Below, piece by piece: positions 25,165 through 35,958 of a stretch of DNA of 64,000 bases. Each line of letters opens with the position of its first letter. The first letter of the stretch is position 1. Made by a program: the position numbers and the translations under genes. The notes under the pieces are model-generated. The model was not told the DNA's origin, made no database searches, and worked only from the letters and a program-made list of their open reading frames with translations. Origin of the DNA: Hydrangea macrophylla (taxonomy: Eukaryota > Streptophyta > Magnoliopsida > Cornales > Hydrangeaceae); assembly GCA_033977485.1 (NCBI GenBank), contig CM066983.1, positions 113,870,605 through 113,934,604 of the forward strand. Direction: 5' to 3'.

Positions 25165-27375
25165 ATGGCTGATAAAGATTCTCCAATTGACGTGGATGCT
25201 AATCGAGTGGATGAGACAAAGAAAGACGACCCCCACCCTCGCCCACCTCTCCCACCCAAGGTGAGTCAAGCTAAGAAGAATAATCCGGGTGGTAATAGGA
25301 AAAGGTCTTGGGTTTGGGATCACTTTACTATTGTTGAGAAGAATGAAAATCCGGGGTCGAAACGTAGGGCGTCATGTAATTATTGTCCTAACACTTATGC
25401 TTGTGAACCTAAACTAAATGGGACAACCTCTTTGTCTCATCATTTAGAGCACCAGTGTCCGAATTACCCATATCGAAAAGCGGAGAAGGGCCAAACCACT
25501 TTGGGATTCAAGCCTAAAGTGGAAGGAGAAGCTACTAGCGGTCTTGTTCCAATTCCATTTAGTGTTGATAGATGTAAACTAGCTTTAGCTGAGATGTTGA
25601 TAACTGATGAATTGCCCTTTAGGTTCGTTGAAGGTGAGGGTTTTCGAAAGTATACTCTTGTTACATGTCCTAAATGGACTAAGATCCCAAGTCGAGTGAC
25701 CATTGCAAAGATTGTTACAAAGTGTATGTGAGAGAGAAAAAATTGTTGAAAATTGCTTTAAAAGGGCAACGGATTTGCCTTACCACGGATACATGGACTT
25801 CTTTGCAAAATTTGAATTATATGTGTCTAACTGCGCACTTCATAGACAATGATTGGAAACTACACAAAAGGATTCTTAATTTTTGTTTGGATGAAAGTCA
25901 CAAGGGTTCTATACTCGGTAAGGCATTAGAAATGTGTTTACTTGATTGGGGATAGATAAAATTCTTACACTCACAATTGATAATGCTAGTTCGAATAATA
26001 CTATGGTTGAATTTTTAGTGAGAAAGACTAAGGATAGGAGGAGTACTATCTTACAACATGAGTTTTTGTATATGAGATGTTGTGCTCATATCTTGAATCT
26101 TATTGTTCGTGACGGGTTGAAGGACATGGATGATTCTATTGTGAGGGTGAGGAATGCGGTAAGGTATGTGAGGTCCTCTCCGCAACGGATGAAAATGTTT
26201 AAGCTATGTGCGGAGAAGGAGAAACTTCCATACAAGAACCAAGTAGTCTTAGATGTGCCTACTAGGTGGAACTATACTTACTTGATGTTGGATAGGGCAG
26301 AAAAATATCAAAAAGCATTTGAGAGGTTGGATGAGGAAGACTATAACTTCAAGAATGTCATGGGGGAGGATTTGGGCCCTCTCACTTATGAAGATTGGGA
26401 CAAATGTAGGTTATTTGTGAAATTCTTAAAACTTTTCTATGATGCAACTTTACGATTTTCGGGTTCAAAACATATTACATGTAATGCTTTTTTGATGGAG
26501 ATGGTGTTAATTCAAGAAACAATTGAAAAGGAGGTGAAGGAAGGTGATTTGTTTTTGAAATGTATGGCGGAAAACATGAAAATAAAGTTTGCTAAGTATT
26601 GGGGAACTACTAGTAATATGAATGCATTGTTGTACGTTGCTATAGTTCTTGACCCTCGTTGGAAAATGCAGTATATCAAATTTTATTTTGGCTCATCCGA
26701 TCCGTTGACAAAAAAGGTGGAGGATACTTTGAATAGGTTGTTTGATTTGTATGTTACAAATGAGGGAGGAGTGGGTCCAATGAGAGGTCAATCAATGGAG
26801 GGATCAAGTATTGAGCCTGGGCCTATTGATATGAGGGAAATGATGATGTCTGAATTTAAGAAGCACTTGAAATCGGAGGATTCGGTGGAGAATAAGACCG
26901 AATTGGAAAAATACCTAATGGAGAGTTGTGAAGAAGATAGGGATGGGATTGATGTGTTAGAATGGTGGAAGGTGAATTAAGTAGATTTCATGTCCTTTCT
27001 TTAGTTGCACGACATGTACTTGCTATTCCCGTGTCTACCGTGGCTTCTGAAAGTGCGTTTAGCACAGGAGGTCGAGTCCTTGACTCTTTTCGTAGCTCAT
27101 TGTCTTCGAGTATGGTTGAGGCTCTCATTTGCGCACAAGATTGGCTTCGTTCTTCATCTACTCCAATAAGTCTTCAAAATACAATGGAGGATGTTGAGGA
27201 ATATGAAAATTTTGAGTCAGGTATATATTATTCCATGGATATTTTATGTCTTTCAACTTTCAAGTATGCTATATTTGTTGTTACTAGTCAAAAAAATAAT
27301 AATCATGTCCATTTAAAATGTAATGTTTTGTTTTGTTTTAGAACTTATGGCGGAAGATACTCAAATGAAATGTGA
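25165..27375 (+). pseudogene. hAT transposase (BED zinc finger, RICESLEEPER-like), frameshifted
   Basis: Reading frames 25165-25731, 25722-25955, 25946-26980 and 26962-27375 follow each other with short overlaps. Their protein content is colinear with one transposase, so three frameshifts have broken it (near 25720, 25950 and 26970). Domains in order: an N-terminal low-complexity acidic/basic segment; a BED-type zinc finger (CNYC with downstream His and Cys around residues 70-95); a catalytic core with DTWTS (first Asp) and TIDNASSNN (second Asp); and the C-terminal hAT dimerisation region (PVSTVASESAFSTGGRVLD). The tail after about 27220 probably includes an intron. Family knowledge: such proteins cut and paste the element and may be domesticated, but here the frame damage argues against function. 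Confidence 0.85.
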
Positions 27376-28110
27376 CCCTATAACTATTGAGGAAGTGGAG
27401 TAGTCCTATTTGGTGAGACATCTCTTTCAATTCTATATCTGTACGTTTCAAAAATTGTATTTTTAAGTTAACTTTCTTTTTTTACTTGTTTATTTTGTAG
27501 AATGAAGATTACTTATGGGCAAGATGGATGGTAGACAATATGGTGTATTTGATTTTGGATGTTATTTGAAGCATGGACTTAGTGTTTAGTTTTAGTTAAG
27601 ACTTGTGGTAGTGTTGGCTATGTAATATCTATTTAGTGACTTGATTCTATGTTTTAAGTATTTTGCCATTTGGATGTGTGTTTTTAGACTTGGACATCCA
27701 CTTAATGGTGTTATGTTTTTGCCTTGGATGTGTGTTTTAAGTATTCTGTGTTTGTTTGTTTGTTTTATGACTTGTGGTTGTTTGTTTGTTGGACATGGAC
27801 ATCCACTTAGTGATGATTTTATTTTTTTTGTTCATAAATGGGTCCCAAAAGGCCTTAAACAGCCCCTACAAGAGCCCAAAACGCCCCAAAACATCCCAAA
27901 ATAGTCCAAAAAAGCCCACAAATTGATGAATTTTGGCCCAAATTTTGGCCCATAGCCAAACCGAAAACCGACCGTGTTTACAACGGTCGAAAATAATCGA
28001 CCGTTTCGGCTTACGGTCGAAAACGATTTCATATTATGCAAAACCGAACCTATCGGCTCGGTGAGGTTTTTAGGGAAAATAACCGACCAAACCGACCGTT
28101 TACACCCCTA

Positions 28111-28690
28111 AAATAGATTATAACTTTTAGTTTTTTATATTATAGTATTTTAAAATTCAAAATAAGTTGTGAATCTGTTTGGTGTAGCGTTGGTGTTTGT
28201 TAACATAAGCTATCAATTAACTTATTTGTTGTACAATTGTCCAAAATATCCTTAAAAGATGTCTAAGTATAATTGAAGAACTATTGATTGAAAATGTATG
28301 AATTTTGAAGTTACATATCTCAACTAACTAATTTTTGGTATGTGAGAGAGAAGATAAATAATGATAGAATTTTTGGACAAGTGACATGTTATAATTTAGT
28401 TGGGAGTAATTGATATTAATAGAAAAAATAATAAAGGATCATGCTGTCTAATAAATTAAATGACAAATAAGTTATAAGCTAGAAAATCACCTCCTACCCA
28501 ACTTCTAATATGTTGGCTTTTGGGCCTTAAATAAATTGAAAAAAAAAAAAAAAAAACTAAAAGTTCTTAAGCTACAAGCTACGACAAAAACACAAAAAGG
28601 TTTTGCTATTTTTATTATTATTATTATTATTATTTATTATTATTATGATTTTTTTTTTGGGTGTGGGTGGGGGGTGGGGGAAGGGGATGG
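28111..28690. other. AT-rich spacer, no gene recognised
   Basis: It contains a (TTA)n run (28612-28645) and a G-rich stretch (28658-28686) just before the inverted-repeat unit at 28691. A TAAGTTATAAGCTAG-type word around 28458 mirrors ATAAGCTATCAATTAACTTA near 28206, so a decayed MITE is possible. Confidence 0.35.
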
Positions 28691-28761
28691 AATTTGCTAA
28701 ATACACCAAATTTTCTGCTAAATACACCATCTTGTAGTGTAAAATTGATAAATTTGCAAGA

Positions 28762-29199
28762 TTGATAAAATGGGAAGAGATTAATTTTCCCACAGACTGG
28801 ACACTGCCAAATGCAGTTCCACCTACTCAAATACTTCTAGCCCAGATTGATCAAATCACTCAGACTCAACATAGTGATATTAAAGTTTCTATTACTCTAA
28901 CTCAAACAAGTAAATTATCTTTGACAATGAGTATTTCTTCAAGAAGTTTTCCACAAAGGAAAACTTACTCAGTTTCTTATCATGCTTTTTCCAGACACTC
29001 TATGTCAGATCAACCTAGACCTAACATAGAATTGGAGCATCTTCAACCTCTAGAAAAAGAAAATACTTTAAAATGTTTTAAGTTTTCTGAGCAACAAATT
29101 CCTTATGGAGTTTATGATCCAGAGGCAGAGGATGAAGAAAAAATTGACCATTTTAGTCCCTCTTATCCTCAATTTGAAAATAAATCATTTTATGTTTAA
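28762..29199 (+). pseudogene. Endogenous pararetrovirus-like ORF fragment (movement-protein-like, tentative)
   Basis: A 145-codon frame is rich in Ser, Thr, Gln and acidic residues. It starts near WEEINFP and ends in an acidic segment (DPEAEDEEKIDHF). Its position just before a tRNA-Met-type primer site and a reverse-transcriptase-region tail suggests a caulimovirid movement-protein segment. The family assignment is inference from layout and residue pattern. It is incomplete at the 5' end, and the following frame is closed by stops. It is treated as an old, non-functional genomic copy. Confidence 0.4.
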
Positions 29200-29339
29200 T
29201 GGATTTCAAACCCGAATTTGTTTTAAGAAAAACCATTAATCGTGAATTTATGTCTGAAAAATATAAAGATATTGAATTTAATAAAAAAAATATTTTTTAG
29301 CTTAATGATCTATCTTGTTATTTTGATCTTGTCCTCTTA

Positions 29340-29352
29340 TGGTATCAGAGCC
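29340..29352 (+). other. tRNA-Met-type primer-binding site word
   Basis: TGGTATCAGAGCC is followed by ATGAG. This is complementary to the 3' end of plant initiator tRNA-Met and is used as a (-)-strand primer site by many plant LTR retrotransposons and by caulimovirids. No LTR end (..CA) directly precedes it, which fits a pararetrovirus relic better than an LTR element. Confidence 0.6.
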
Positions 29353-29732
29353 ATGAGTGGCTAAGTTGTTAGAGCATCATGATATATATTTGGGTATTGT
29401 AACTAGTAATGATATACTTTCATTCTTGTCTTGTGGGAGTCCATGATGTCGTTAGTCGCATTGGTTGGGCATGTTCAGGCATGAGGTTTGCCTTTGGCTA
29501 TACCGTCTTGTTCACTAATATCCACTATATTTAGACTCTTTGAAACTATAACACCAATTAGTTAGAGTGGTCTTAAGATACACCATGGTAGCCTATTTAA
29601 ATTAGTATGTTCAAGAGAACATCTAAGCAAGGATTTGGATCATTAAGATCTAGATCAACAAATTATTAATACAGAGTTTGTTGCGTATGATCAGACGCAA
29701 CAATTGAATGAATGGAATTATTTGCTTTTAAT

Positions 29733-29825
29733 TTCCAAATTGAATATATTAAAAGAGATCAAAATTCTTTACCATATTTTCTAACCAGAGAATTTTCACA
29801 GGAAAAACAGGATGCAGTCTCCTAA
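29733..29825 (+). pseudogene. Caulimovirid-like RNase H/polyprotein C-terminal remnant
   Basis: About 30 codons end in a stop at 29823-29825 and contain IEYIKRDQNSLPYFLTREF. This resembles the conserved end of pararetroviral polyproteins (an IKG-x-x-NSLPD-x-LTREF pattern in the family, with differences here). The coding sequence just upstream is in another frame, so the copy is broken. The rest of the polyprotein is absent from this window, showing an internal deletion or rearrangement. Confidence 0.5.
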
Positions 29826-29973
29826 TAAAGATCCTCAACAGCGTCCCAACAAAGGGAAAGACCAGCAGCAGCAACCCAATAAGGGTTTTCCATCCAATAA
29901 GGATTCTGAACAGCCATCTAAGGCTAGTCCTTCTAAGTCATCAGCAAAGGAAACCAGATCATTATTTTTATAA
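29812..29973 (+). pseudogene. Small Gln/Lys/Ser-rich ORF overlapping the polyprotein tail
   Basis: A 53-codon frame starts inside the preceding remnant and encodes a polar, basic, Pro-Asn-Lys-rich peptide with repeated PNKG/PSNK words. Overlapping downstream ORFs occur in some caulimovirids. The function is unknown, and it may simply be chance coding. Confidence 0.3.
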
Positions 29974-30377
29974 GTACAATAAATACCCTTCTGATCTATT
30001 TTAGTCAGAGGCATTAACAGGTTTAAAAAAGGAGTACTGACAAACACTGAATATTGCACATTTATGTGCCAATATAATAGACACAGTGTTCATTTAATCC
30101 CCCAAATTCATAGTTTTACATGCATATTTGAATAAATATAATTTAATGGTGATGTCACTCAAATACATGTAATTATGTGTTTTTACATATTTTATATGTT
30201 TATGTGAAAATGAAGTGAAATAAAGGAAAGGAAAGAAGTAGCAACCATACTATAGTATTTCTAATACATTATGTTAGTCAAACATGTAAATAGTGAACAA
30301 ACAGTAATTTTATTACTTGATAAATTAAAAAAAAAAGGCAACGAATTCAACATCCAAGCTACTTCTTGGATGTTGAT

Positions 30378-30433
30378 AGTATAATATATATATATATATA
30401 TATATTGCTCTCTCTCCCTCTCTCTCTTGCAGG
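30378..30433. repeat. (TA)n-(CT)n microsatellite
   Basis: About 24 bp of TA is followed after GCTC by a CT-rich run ending near 30428. Confidence 0.85.
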
Positions 30434-30505
30434 AATGAATTTCAACTAATGTCAGAGAAACTTTGACAAATTGTGCGAAAACTAAAGAAAAAAAATGAGC
30501 CAAAG

Positions 30506-30610
30506 TTTCAAAATGACATAGGCAGTGATGAAATTTTCCTCTCCTTTCATCTATAAAAGGGAGCAAAAGAATCATAAGCTGCAACAGCTTCAGAACACAC
30601 ATTGTTAGGG
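30506..30610 (+). promoter_or_regulatory. Possible pararetroviral-type promoter (TATA region)
   Basis: TATAAAAGGGAGC at 30552-30564 is preceded at about 30 bp by ATGACATAGGCAGTGATGA, which recalls as-1-like TGAC elements. It is followed by an A-rich leader with CAACAGC and ACACAC. An AATAAA-like AAAATAAAATG lies at 30785-30795. The arrangement resembles the promoter, leader and poly(A) region of pararetroviruses and sits about 600 bp after the polyprotein remnant. Activity is unknown. Confidence 0.35.
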
Positions 30611-31726
30611 AGAGAATAGTTTAGGGAGGTTATCATGTGAGCACTTCATATTGTCCCTAGAAGTAGGAAACTTTAGTTTTTCTTTGCTTTTTCTAGTTCT
30701 AGTAGTTGTAAAAATTTACTTTTATGTAATTGATGATTTCATGTTCCAAAAATATGTAGCAAAACTTTGTGTACTGTATTTCTTAAAATAAAATGTTTGT
30801 TTTCTTGTACAACCTGTCACTTTGTAATAGTAAAATATTCCTAGTAAAATTTAGATGTAATATTTTTAATCTAGTAGTACTTGTAGTTCTTCCCTAAAGT
30901 AGTTTAAAATCCCAAATTTTCAGTTTTTATAGCAATATTTCTATTCACTAGAAGACAGATTTTGCAAATAAATACCAATTTTTTTAGCCACGTAGTTGTT
31001 ATAATCACTTACTAAAGTCCCAAGCACACCATATTCATATCTCACTACCAAATTCCATTAGGATTTGGTTTGACCTTATTTGTGTTCTTAGAGTTCAACC
31101 ACTGTGCCCCACAAGAATCCAAAGTCAAAAGTTTAGTATTTTATTATTGATTCAGTATTTCCATTTATTTATGTTTTATTAGTCTAGTTGTATTAAACTT
31201 TGTTATTTTGCGAATTCCACAAATTCAACCCCAACTCATGTTAAGTGAGGAAAAAAATATAATATTATATTTTACCCTCATCTTAGTTTTCTAACTTTAA
31301 TTTTAATTGGGCAGTCACTGTGTATATCTATTTAATATTTCTTTAAAAGATTATTTGGTAGACAGTTTCAATTCCAAAACGGTAGGCTAAAACTTTAATT
31401 AGGGATATGCAATAAAAACTTAGAAACCACATCTTCTGTGCACTAATCTTAAATTGGCAAATTTATCTAGATGAGTTGTTTTTCCATTTATGGCAAAAAA
31501 TATCTATGTATCTATAGTTTATGATCATTTAACATGTTTATATACTATGGCTATGGGCTCAAGAGATTACATATTTGAAATAAGAATATAATTATGTGGA
31601 TTGTCAAACTATGCATTTTGTCATAAAAAACACCTAGCATACTCAAACAATTCATATGACAAAATTTATATTTCAAATATGTGTTTATATCTATTTCTAT
31701 CCACTAATGGATAGGCAATTGTGTAG

Positions 31727-31789
31727 TGGCAGAGTGGTGAGGACTGGACGCCGAATAAACCACGTCCGCAGCGGGTCAGGTTCGAACCT
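31727..31789 (+). ncRNA. tRNA-like/SINE-like Pol III module (A and B boxes)
   Basis: TGGCAGAGTGG (31727-31737) fits the A-box consensus exactly and GGTTCGAACCT (31779-31789) is close to the B box, at tRNA-like spacing. CAATTGT occurs on both sides (31717-31723 and just after 31800), consistent with a short target duplication or an acceptor-like stem. A canonical tRNA fold fails in the T arm, so this is not called as a working tRNA. A T/A-rich tail follows, compatible with a SINE or a dead tRNA copy. Confidence 0.45.
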
Positions 31790-32948
31790 GGCTACTGCCC
31801 AATTGTCTTTTTATTTTTCTTTAAACTAAACGACGTCGTTTCATATCAAACCTGACACACTTGATATGACCCTGACTAGTGAAAGTTTATTTTCAAATAA
31901 AGAATGACTCTGCGGTCTTAAATGCCAAATCATTTTCAAATGCACAAAAGTTGTGGGATCTAGTGTCGGTTTTGCATATTTCCAATTCCTTTAAATCATT
32001 TCTCCCAAGTTAATTAATATTTCCTGTTTTTAATAGCTTTGCTTAAATATTTGTATTATTTCTATTTTTCGCTATAATAATATCCATAAAGTCATTTGAT
32101 GAAATTTAACTTTTATTTATTTTTCTTCATTTTCTTACTAGTATCTTAGTTAATTTATTTTGCACTGTTAAAATCTTTACCGTAAACTGTTATTAAAAAA
32201 ATAACTTTTAATTAATTTATTGCAAAAATATAAAAACTAATAGTTTAGTAAAACTCACAAAAATTCATCATCTTTTATTTTCTTTTTAGTGACAAAATAG
32301 TTATTGCCTATCTTTGTTTCCCGTTCCCTGTGGGTTCGACCTGGACTTCCAGAACTTTATTACTTGTACGATCACCTACATATGGGTGTGATAAGAAAAC
32401 AAGTCAATAGGATGTCGTCAAGTACCCAAAATTACTTCTTGTTGTGAATTTTTAACAAGTTAAAAGGTTGAGGGTATACAAAATTTCTTCATTGTAAATA
32501 AAAGACATTAGACAATTTATATTGAATTGTCATTCTACTACCACTAGCTGATGTTAGTGATTGTATATTTTTTTTCAAAATATTTTGTTGGTATTATACC
32601 TTCTTCAACATATTACTTATTAAAAATGGTATATAAAAATCACTTTGGTTATCTAAAATGAATATACCATACATCAATTTTACTCACAAATTTATTATTT
32701 TTAACACTACAGAATGGTGTATTTAGCAAATTACTTTTTTCCCCTAAAAAAATAAACGAAATGGTGAAGATTTACAAAAAAAAGATTAAAATAAAAATAA
32801 ATGATGACCAAATATCAATGTGATTGTTGTTTGACGTCGAACGACAATCACTTTGCCATTTGGTAATTAGTCTCCTACACTACTGTGAACACTCCAATTT
32901 TCGTACACGAGCTTAGCTTAAATTTACCTTTCCTTCTACTACATTACA

Positions 32949-32966
32949 CCATTGTAGATGCTCTTA
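32949..32966. mobile_element. Orphan Tourist-type MITE end
   Basis: CCATTGTAGATGCTC followed by TTA resembles the right end of the complete MITE at 35959-36422 (CCCATTGCAGTTGCTC-TTA). No left end is found within about 250 bp. Confidence 0.4.
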
Positions 32967-33199
32967 TAAAGAAAACAAAATAAAGGCTTAATTACAAAGG
33001 GTAATATAATATATAGTCCTTTACATGTATTATTTTTAGAAATAGGTACAACGAATAAGTCCACTTATGATTTAGTCCCTCAACTATTTTGAGGATCAAA
33101 ATACCCTATATAATTATTTGTAATTATATATGTACATACACACACATCAATTACTCCCCACATCAAGAAGGAAAATTAGTGCTTCAAAATTCAAAAGCC

Positions 33200-33271
33200 T
33201 ACACACACACACACACACAGAAGTCTGATAGAGAGAGAGAGAGAGTGTGTGTGTGTGTGTGTGTGTGTGTG
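33200..33271. repeat. (CA)n-(GA)n-(GT)n compound microsatellite
   Basis: ACAC run, then AGAGAG, then GTGTGT across 72 bp. The spurious open frame across it encodes Thr-His and Cys-Val runs. Confidence 0.95.
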
Positions 33272-33769
33272 ACTCCATCTACTCACTGTCGGCACCACCA
33301 CCACTCCCACCCATCCCCACTCCCCTCTTTGCCACCTCTGCCGACTACTCCTACTTTAAGCACCCTCCGCCATCGTCCACCCTTCTTCCTCCATAGCTAC
33401 CACCCTAACCTCCGAAATCACACTATTTCCGGCCATTACTTCTCCACCACACCACCACCTTTTGCCACTCCTTTCGCTTGCCGGCTAACCTACAGAAGGT
33501 GAACACTCCGTGTAAAAATAATTTCACCAATTTGTGAAAAATTATCAACGTTTGATTGAGGTATTGGCCTAATATGGAGTCTGACGAAGTGAGAAATTCT
33601 CACTGATTTTTAATGACAGTGAGAAATTTTCGCCGATTTGTATCTGACTCGTTTCATATTCCATGTGATGTAATTACGTTGGGTTTTCTTCATCAAAAAT
33701 CCCATTTGCCTTTTAGATTCTCAGTGGATGATGACCTCATGTAGTTTAGAAGTTTAAGTGCTTGCTTCT

Positions 33770-34230
33770 TTTTTTTTTCCCCATTTTTTCCTTATTCCCA
33801 TCAATTATAAATTTTTTGTTGATATTCCAAAAATCTATATTTATAAAACTTCTCACAAAAAAAGGTGAGAAATTTCTTTTTGAAAATGAATAAAAAAAAA
33901 AGGTGAAAACATTCTCACCAAAATCTCCGAACAAGAATAAGAAATTACTTTGTTATAGGTCACTTAGTCACAAAATTTATTTTTTTTTTCCCTTTTTTTT
34001 CTTCTTCCCATCAATTGAATTTTTTTGTTGATATTCCAAAAATATGTATTTTGTAAAACTTCTTAAAAAAAGTGAGAAAATTCTTTTTGAAAATAAACAA
34101 AAAAAAAAAGGTGAGATTTTTTTTTTAAATGAACAAAAAGCAAGAGGTGAGAAATTTCTCACCAAAATCTCCGTGAATAGACTGATTGTCAGAACAAGAA
34201 TAAGAAATTACTCACTTTGTCATACATTCA
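33770..34230. repeat. ~200-bp tandem duplication rich in GTGAGAAATTTC palindromes
   Basis: Two units (about 33775-33975 and 33985-34230) share TTCCCATCAATT, TTGTTGATATTCCAAAAAT, CTCACCAAAATCTCCG and AACAAGAATAAGAAATTAC in the same order. The second unit is longer by insertions. The perfect palindrome GGTGAGAAATTTCTCACC lies at 34147-34164. Related words (GTGAGAAATTCTCAC at about 33590 and GTGAGAAATTTCTCAC at about 34380) lie outside the duplicate. Confidence 0.7.
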
Positions 34231-34399
34231 GCCACAAATGAGGACTTCTCACTATACTATTCTCAAAAACAAATGAGAACTTACTCACTTTGTTATTCAT
34301 GACTTCTCACCGTGAAAATGAAAATTTTCTCACTTAATACTGAGAAATAAACAAAATAACAAACACATGACACATCTAAGTGAGAAATTTCTCACAGAA

Positions 34400-35320
34400 A
34401 CTGGTAAGTTCATCAAAAGTTCATAAATTACTTATCAACTGTTGATACACATGAACCTTATATTCATAACCCCTTGAATATCATGCACTCAAAAATGTAA
34501 TGGAATAATATACGTATACTATACAATAGAATACAGTAGGTCAAATCAATAAATCAACTCATGATTAAAAAATTTCAAAAGGAAGGTGTTTGGATAAGTT
34601 AGGAAACCATTTAAGATTCTCCTTAATTTATGGTCCTACTTAATCGAAATAATTGTAGAATTAAATGTGTATTATCTTCGTAAAATATAAATTTCACAAA
34701 CTAATATATAACAAGGGCATATAAGTTCGAAAAAAATATACAAAAAGAGGAAAAATGACCAATTTCTAATTATCCTTACGGTAAGAAAACTACTTTCATA
34801 CATACAAAGTCAAATGAACTAATTTTTTCTTTAAGCCATTATGATGGACTAAACCTTATATTTCTAAACTAAAATTATAATCTTGGAGTTTGGTTATTAT
34901 CTCATTTTAGTCTCTATAACTTCAATAGCATCAATTTGGTCCCTGAAGTTTTTAAATAGAAGCAATTTGATTCAAACGTATCATTTTGTGAGAGAAAAAA
35001 AAAAGATTGAAATCACCCATGTGTTATGCCTCGTTGTGCTTTTCAAGGGAAGATGGAATACCCACAACCATGTCTAATCAGTGGGTGATTTTCGATAAAT
35101 TTCCTCACATAACGGGCATTTGGACCACATCGCGTCTATTTAAAAAGTTCAGTGACCAAATTGATGCATTGAAATTGAAGGGACTAAAATGAGACTCTAT
35201 AACCAAACTTCAAGGGTACTTTTATAATTAAGCTAAAAATGAATTTTCAATTATGTAACAGTCACATACCCATTTGCGGTTTTTAGTTTTCGTTCATCAA
35301 ATTTTTTATTTTTTTTGGGA
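34400..35320. other. AT-rich intergenic DNA, no gene recognised
   Basis: Open frames here are short and of random composition. A degenerate mirrored ACTCCAAATTGAT/TTTAGTC arrangement near 34900-35230 (GTTTGGTTATTATCTCATTTTAGTC versus GACTAAAATGAGACTC...AACCAAACTTC) suggests one more decayed inverted-repeat element. Confidence 0.35.
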
Positions 35321-35323
35321 GAT

Positions 35324-35619
35324 TTAGTGGAAATGTAAAAAAAAACTAGACTTTTTTAGTGATATATTAAACCCATGCTTAATTTTAGTGAAAATTCAAT
35401 ATGTTATAAAAGTTATGAGAAATTTCACATAACTTTCTTGAAAAATGAACTAGTTATGTGAAATTTCACATAAAAAAATTGTGTGAAATTTTCCATAACT
35501 TTTAAAATATATGGAGTTTTTACTACAAATTAAGTTTCAATAGTCCTGGAGTTTTGACAAAAAAAAAATGGGTTGGAGTTTTCACTAAAAAAAGTTTAAA
35601 ATGAGGGACTTTTCACTAA
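35324..35619. mobile_element. Palindromic MITE-like element
   Basis: The ends TTAGTGGAAA and TTTTCACTAA are inverted. The inner arms pair through CTTAATTTTAGTGAAAA versus its mirrored copy near 35510-35535, and through AAAAGTTATGAGAAATTTCACATAA versus the complement near 35478-35506. The whole ~296 bp can form a hairpin. TSD and superfamily are unclear. Confidence 0.5.
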
Positions 35620-35958
35620 TTTTTTATAATGGTTTGAATTTTGAAACTTCAGCTCCAGAAGTCTTGAAAGAAAGTCAAATTGCTGAGGAAAAATATTAAT
35701 TGCCAAGTTGTCTTTCTCTTCCTGTACTTTTCAGTAGAATCTTCATTGGTGTAAAGGATTAAAAGGAATAATCTGTGCTGGTCTTTCAACTCTTTCTAGA
35801 ACAAACAAATGTTCCTTCAACGCTTTCGCTTCCTTCCGTGCACACACGCAATTCCCATTTGGCATTTCTTCTCTGTTAAGATTTTTAGCTGTTATTTAAC
35901 AAATTTTTTTTAAAAAAAATGCTATGGGTCCCGTGTTTGAGTTTCAATTACTTTGTTA

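Larger units (their letters stand above)
23465..28110 (+). mobile_element. Full-length hAT DNA transposon (degenerate autonomous-type copy)
   Basis: Terminal inverted repeats TAGGGCTGTAA and TTTACACCCCTA (one internal mismatch) bound a 4646-bp unit. The flanking 8-mers AAATACAT (23457-23464) and AAATAGAT (28111-28118) agree at 7 of 8 positions, as expected for a hAT target duplication with one later substitution. Both subterminal regions are crowded with ACCGACCG/CGGTCGGT words (23495-23660 and 27958-28100), resembling the short subterminal transposase-binding repeats known from Ac-type elements. A transposase-like sequence lies inside on the plus strand. Confidence 0.92.
28691..32732. repeat. 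Inverted repeats bounding a ~4-kb unit
   Basis: The left arm (28691-28760) contains TGCTAAATACACCATCTTGTAGTGT, here split as TGCTAAATACACCAT and CTTGTAGTGT. The right arm (32687-32732) is its complement, AACACTACAGAATGGTGTATTTAGCAAATT read in two parts. The match is about 45 bp with few differences. The left arm carries an extra partial copy (AATTTGCTAAATACACCA). The arms could be TIRs of a DNA element that contains the pararetrovirus-like fragments, or two separately inserted relics. No target duplication was found. Confidence 0.6.

Noticed and set aside
26962..27375. Separate gene encoding a hAT dimerisation-only protein
   Set aside because: It continues the upstream transposase after a frameshift. 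There is no independent promoter or start context.
31720..31803. Working tRNA gene
   Set aside because: The boxes are present but the T stem does not pair in the standard register and the acceptor is unclear.
33089..33502. 137-codon frame with Cys-Val, Pro and His runs
   Set aside because: The CA/GA/GT microsatellite plus C-rich DNA explain it. No conserved segment is present.
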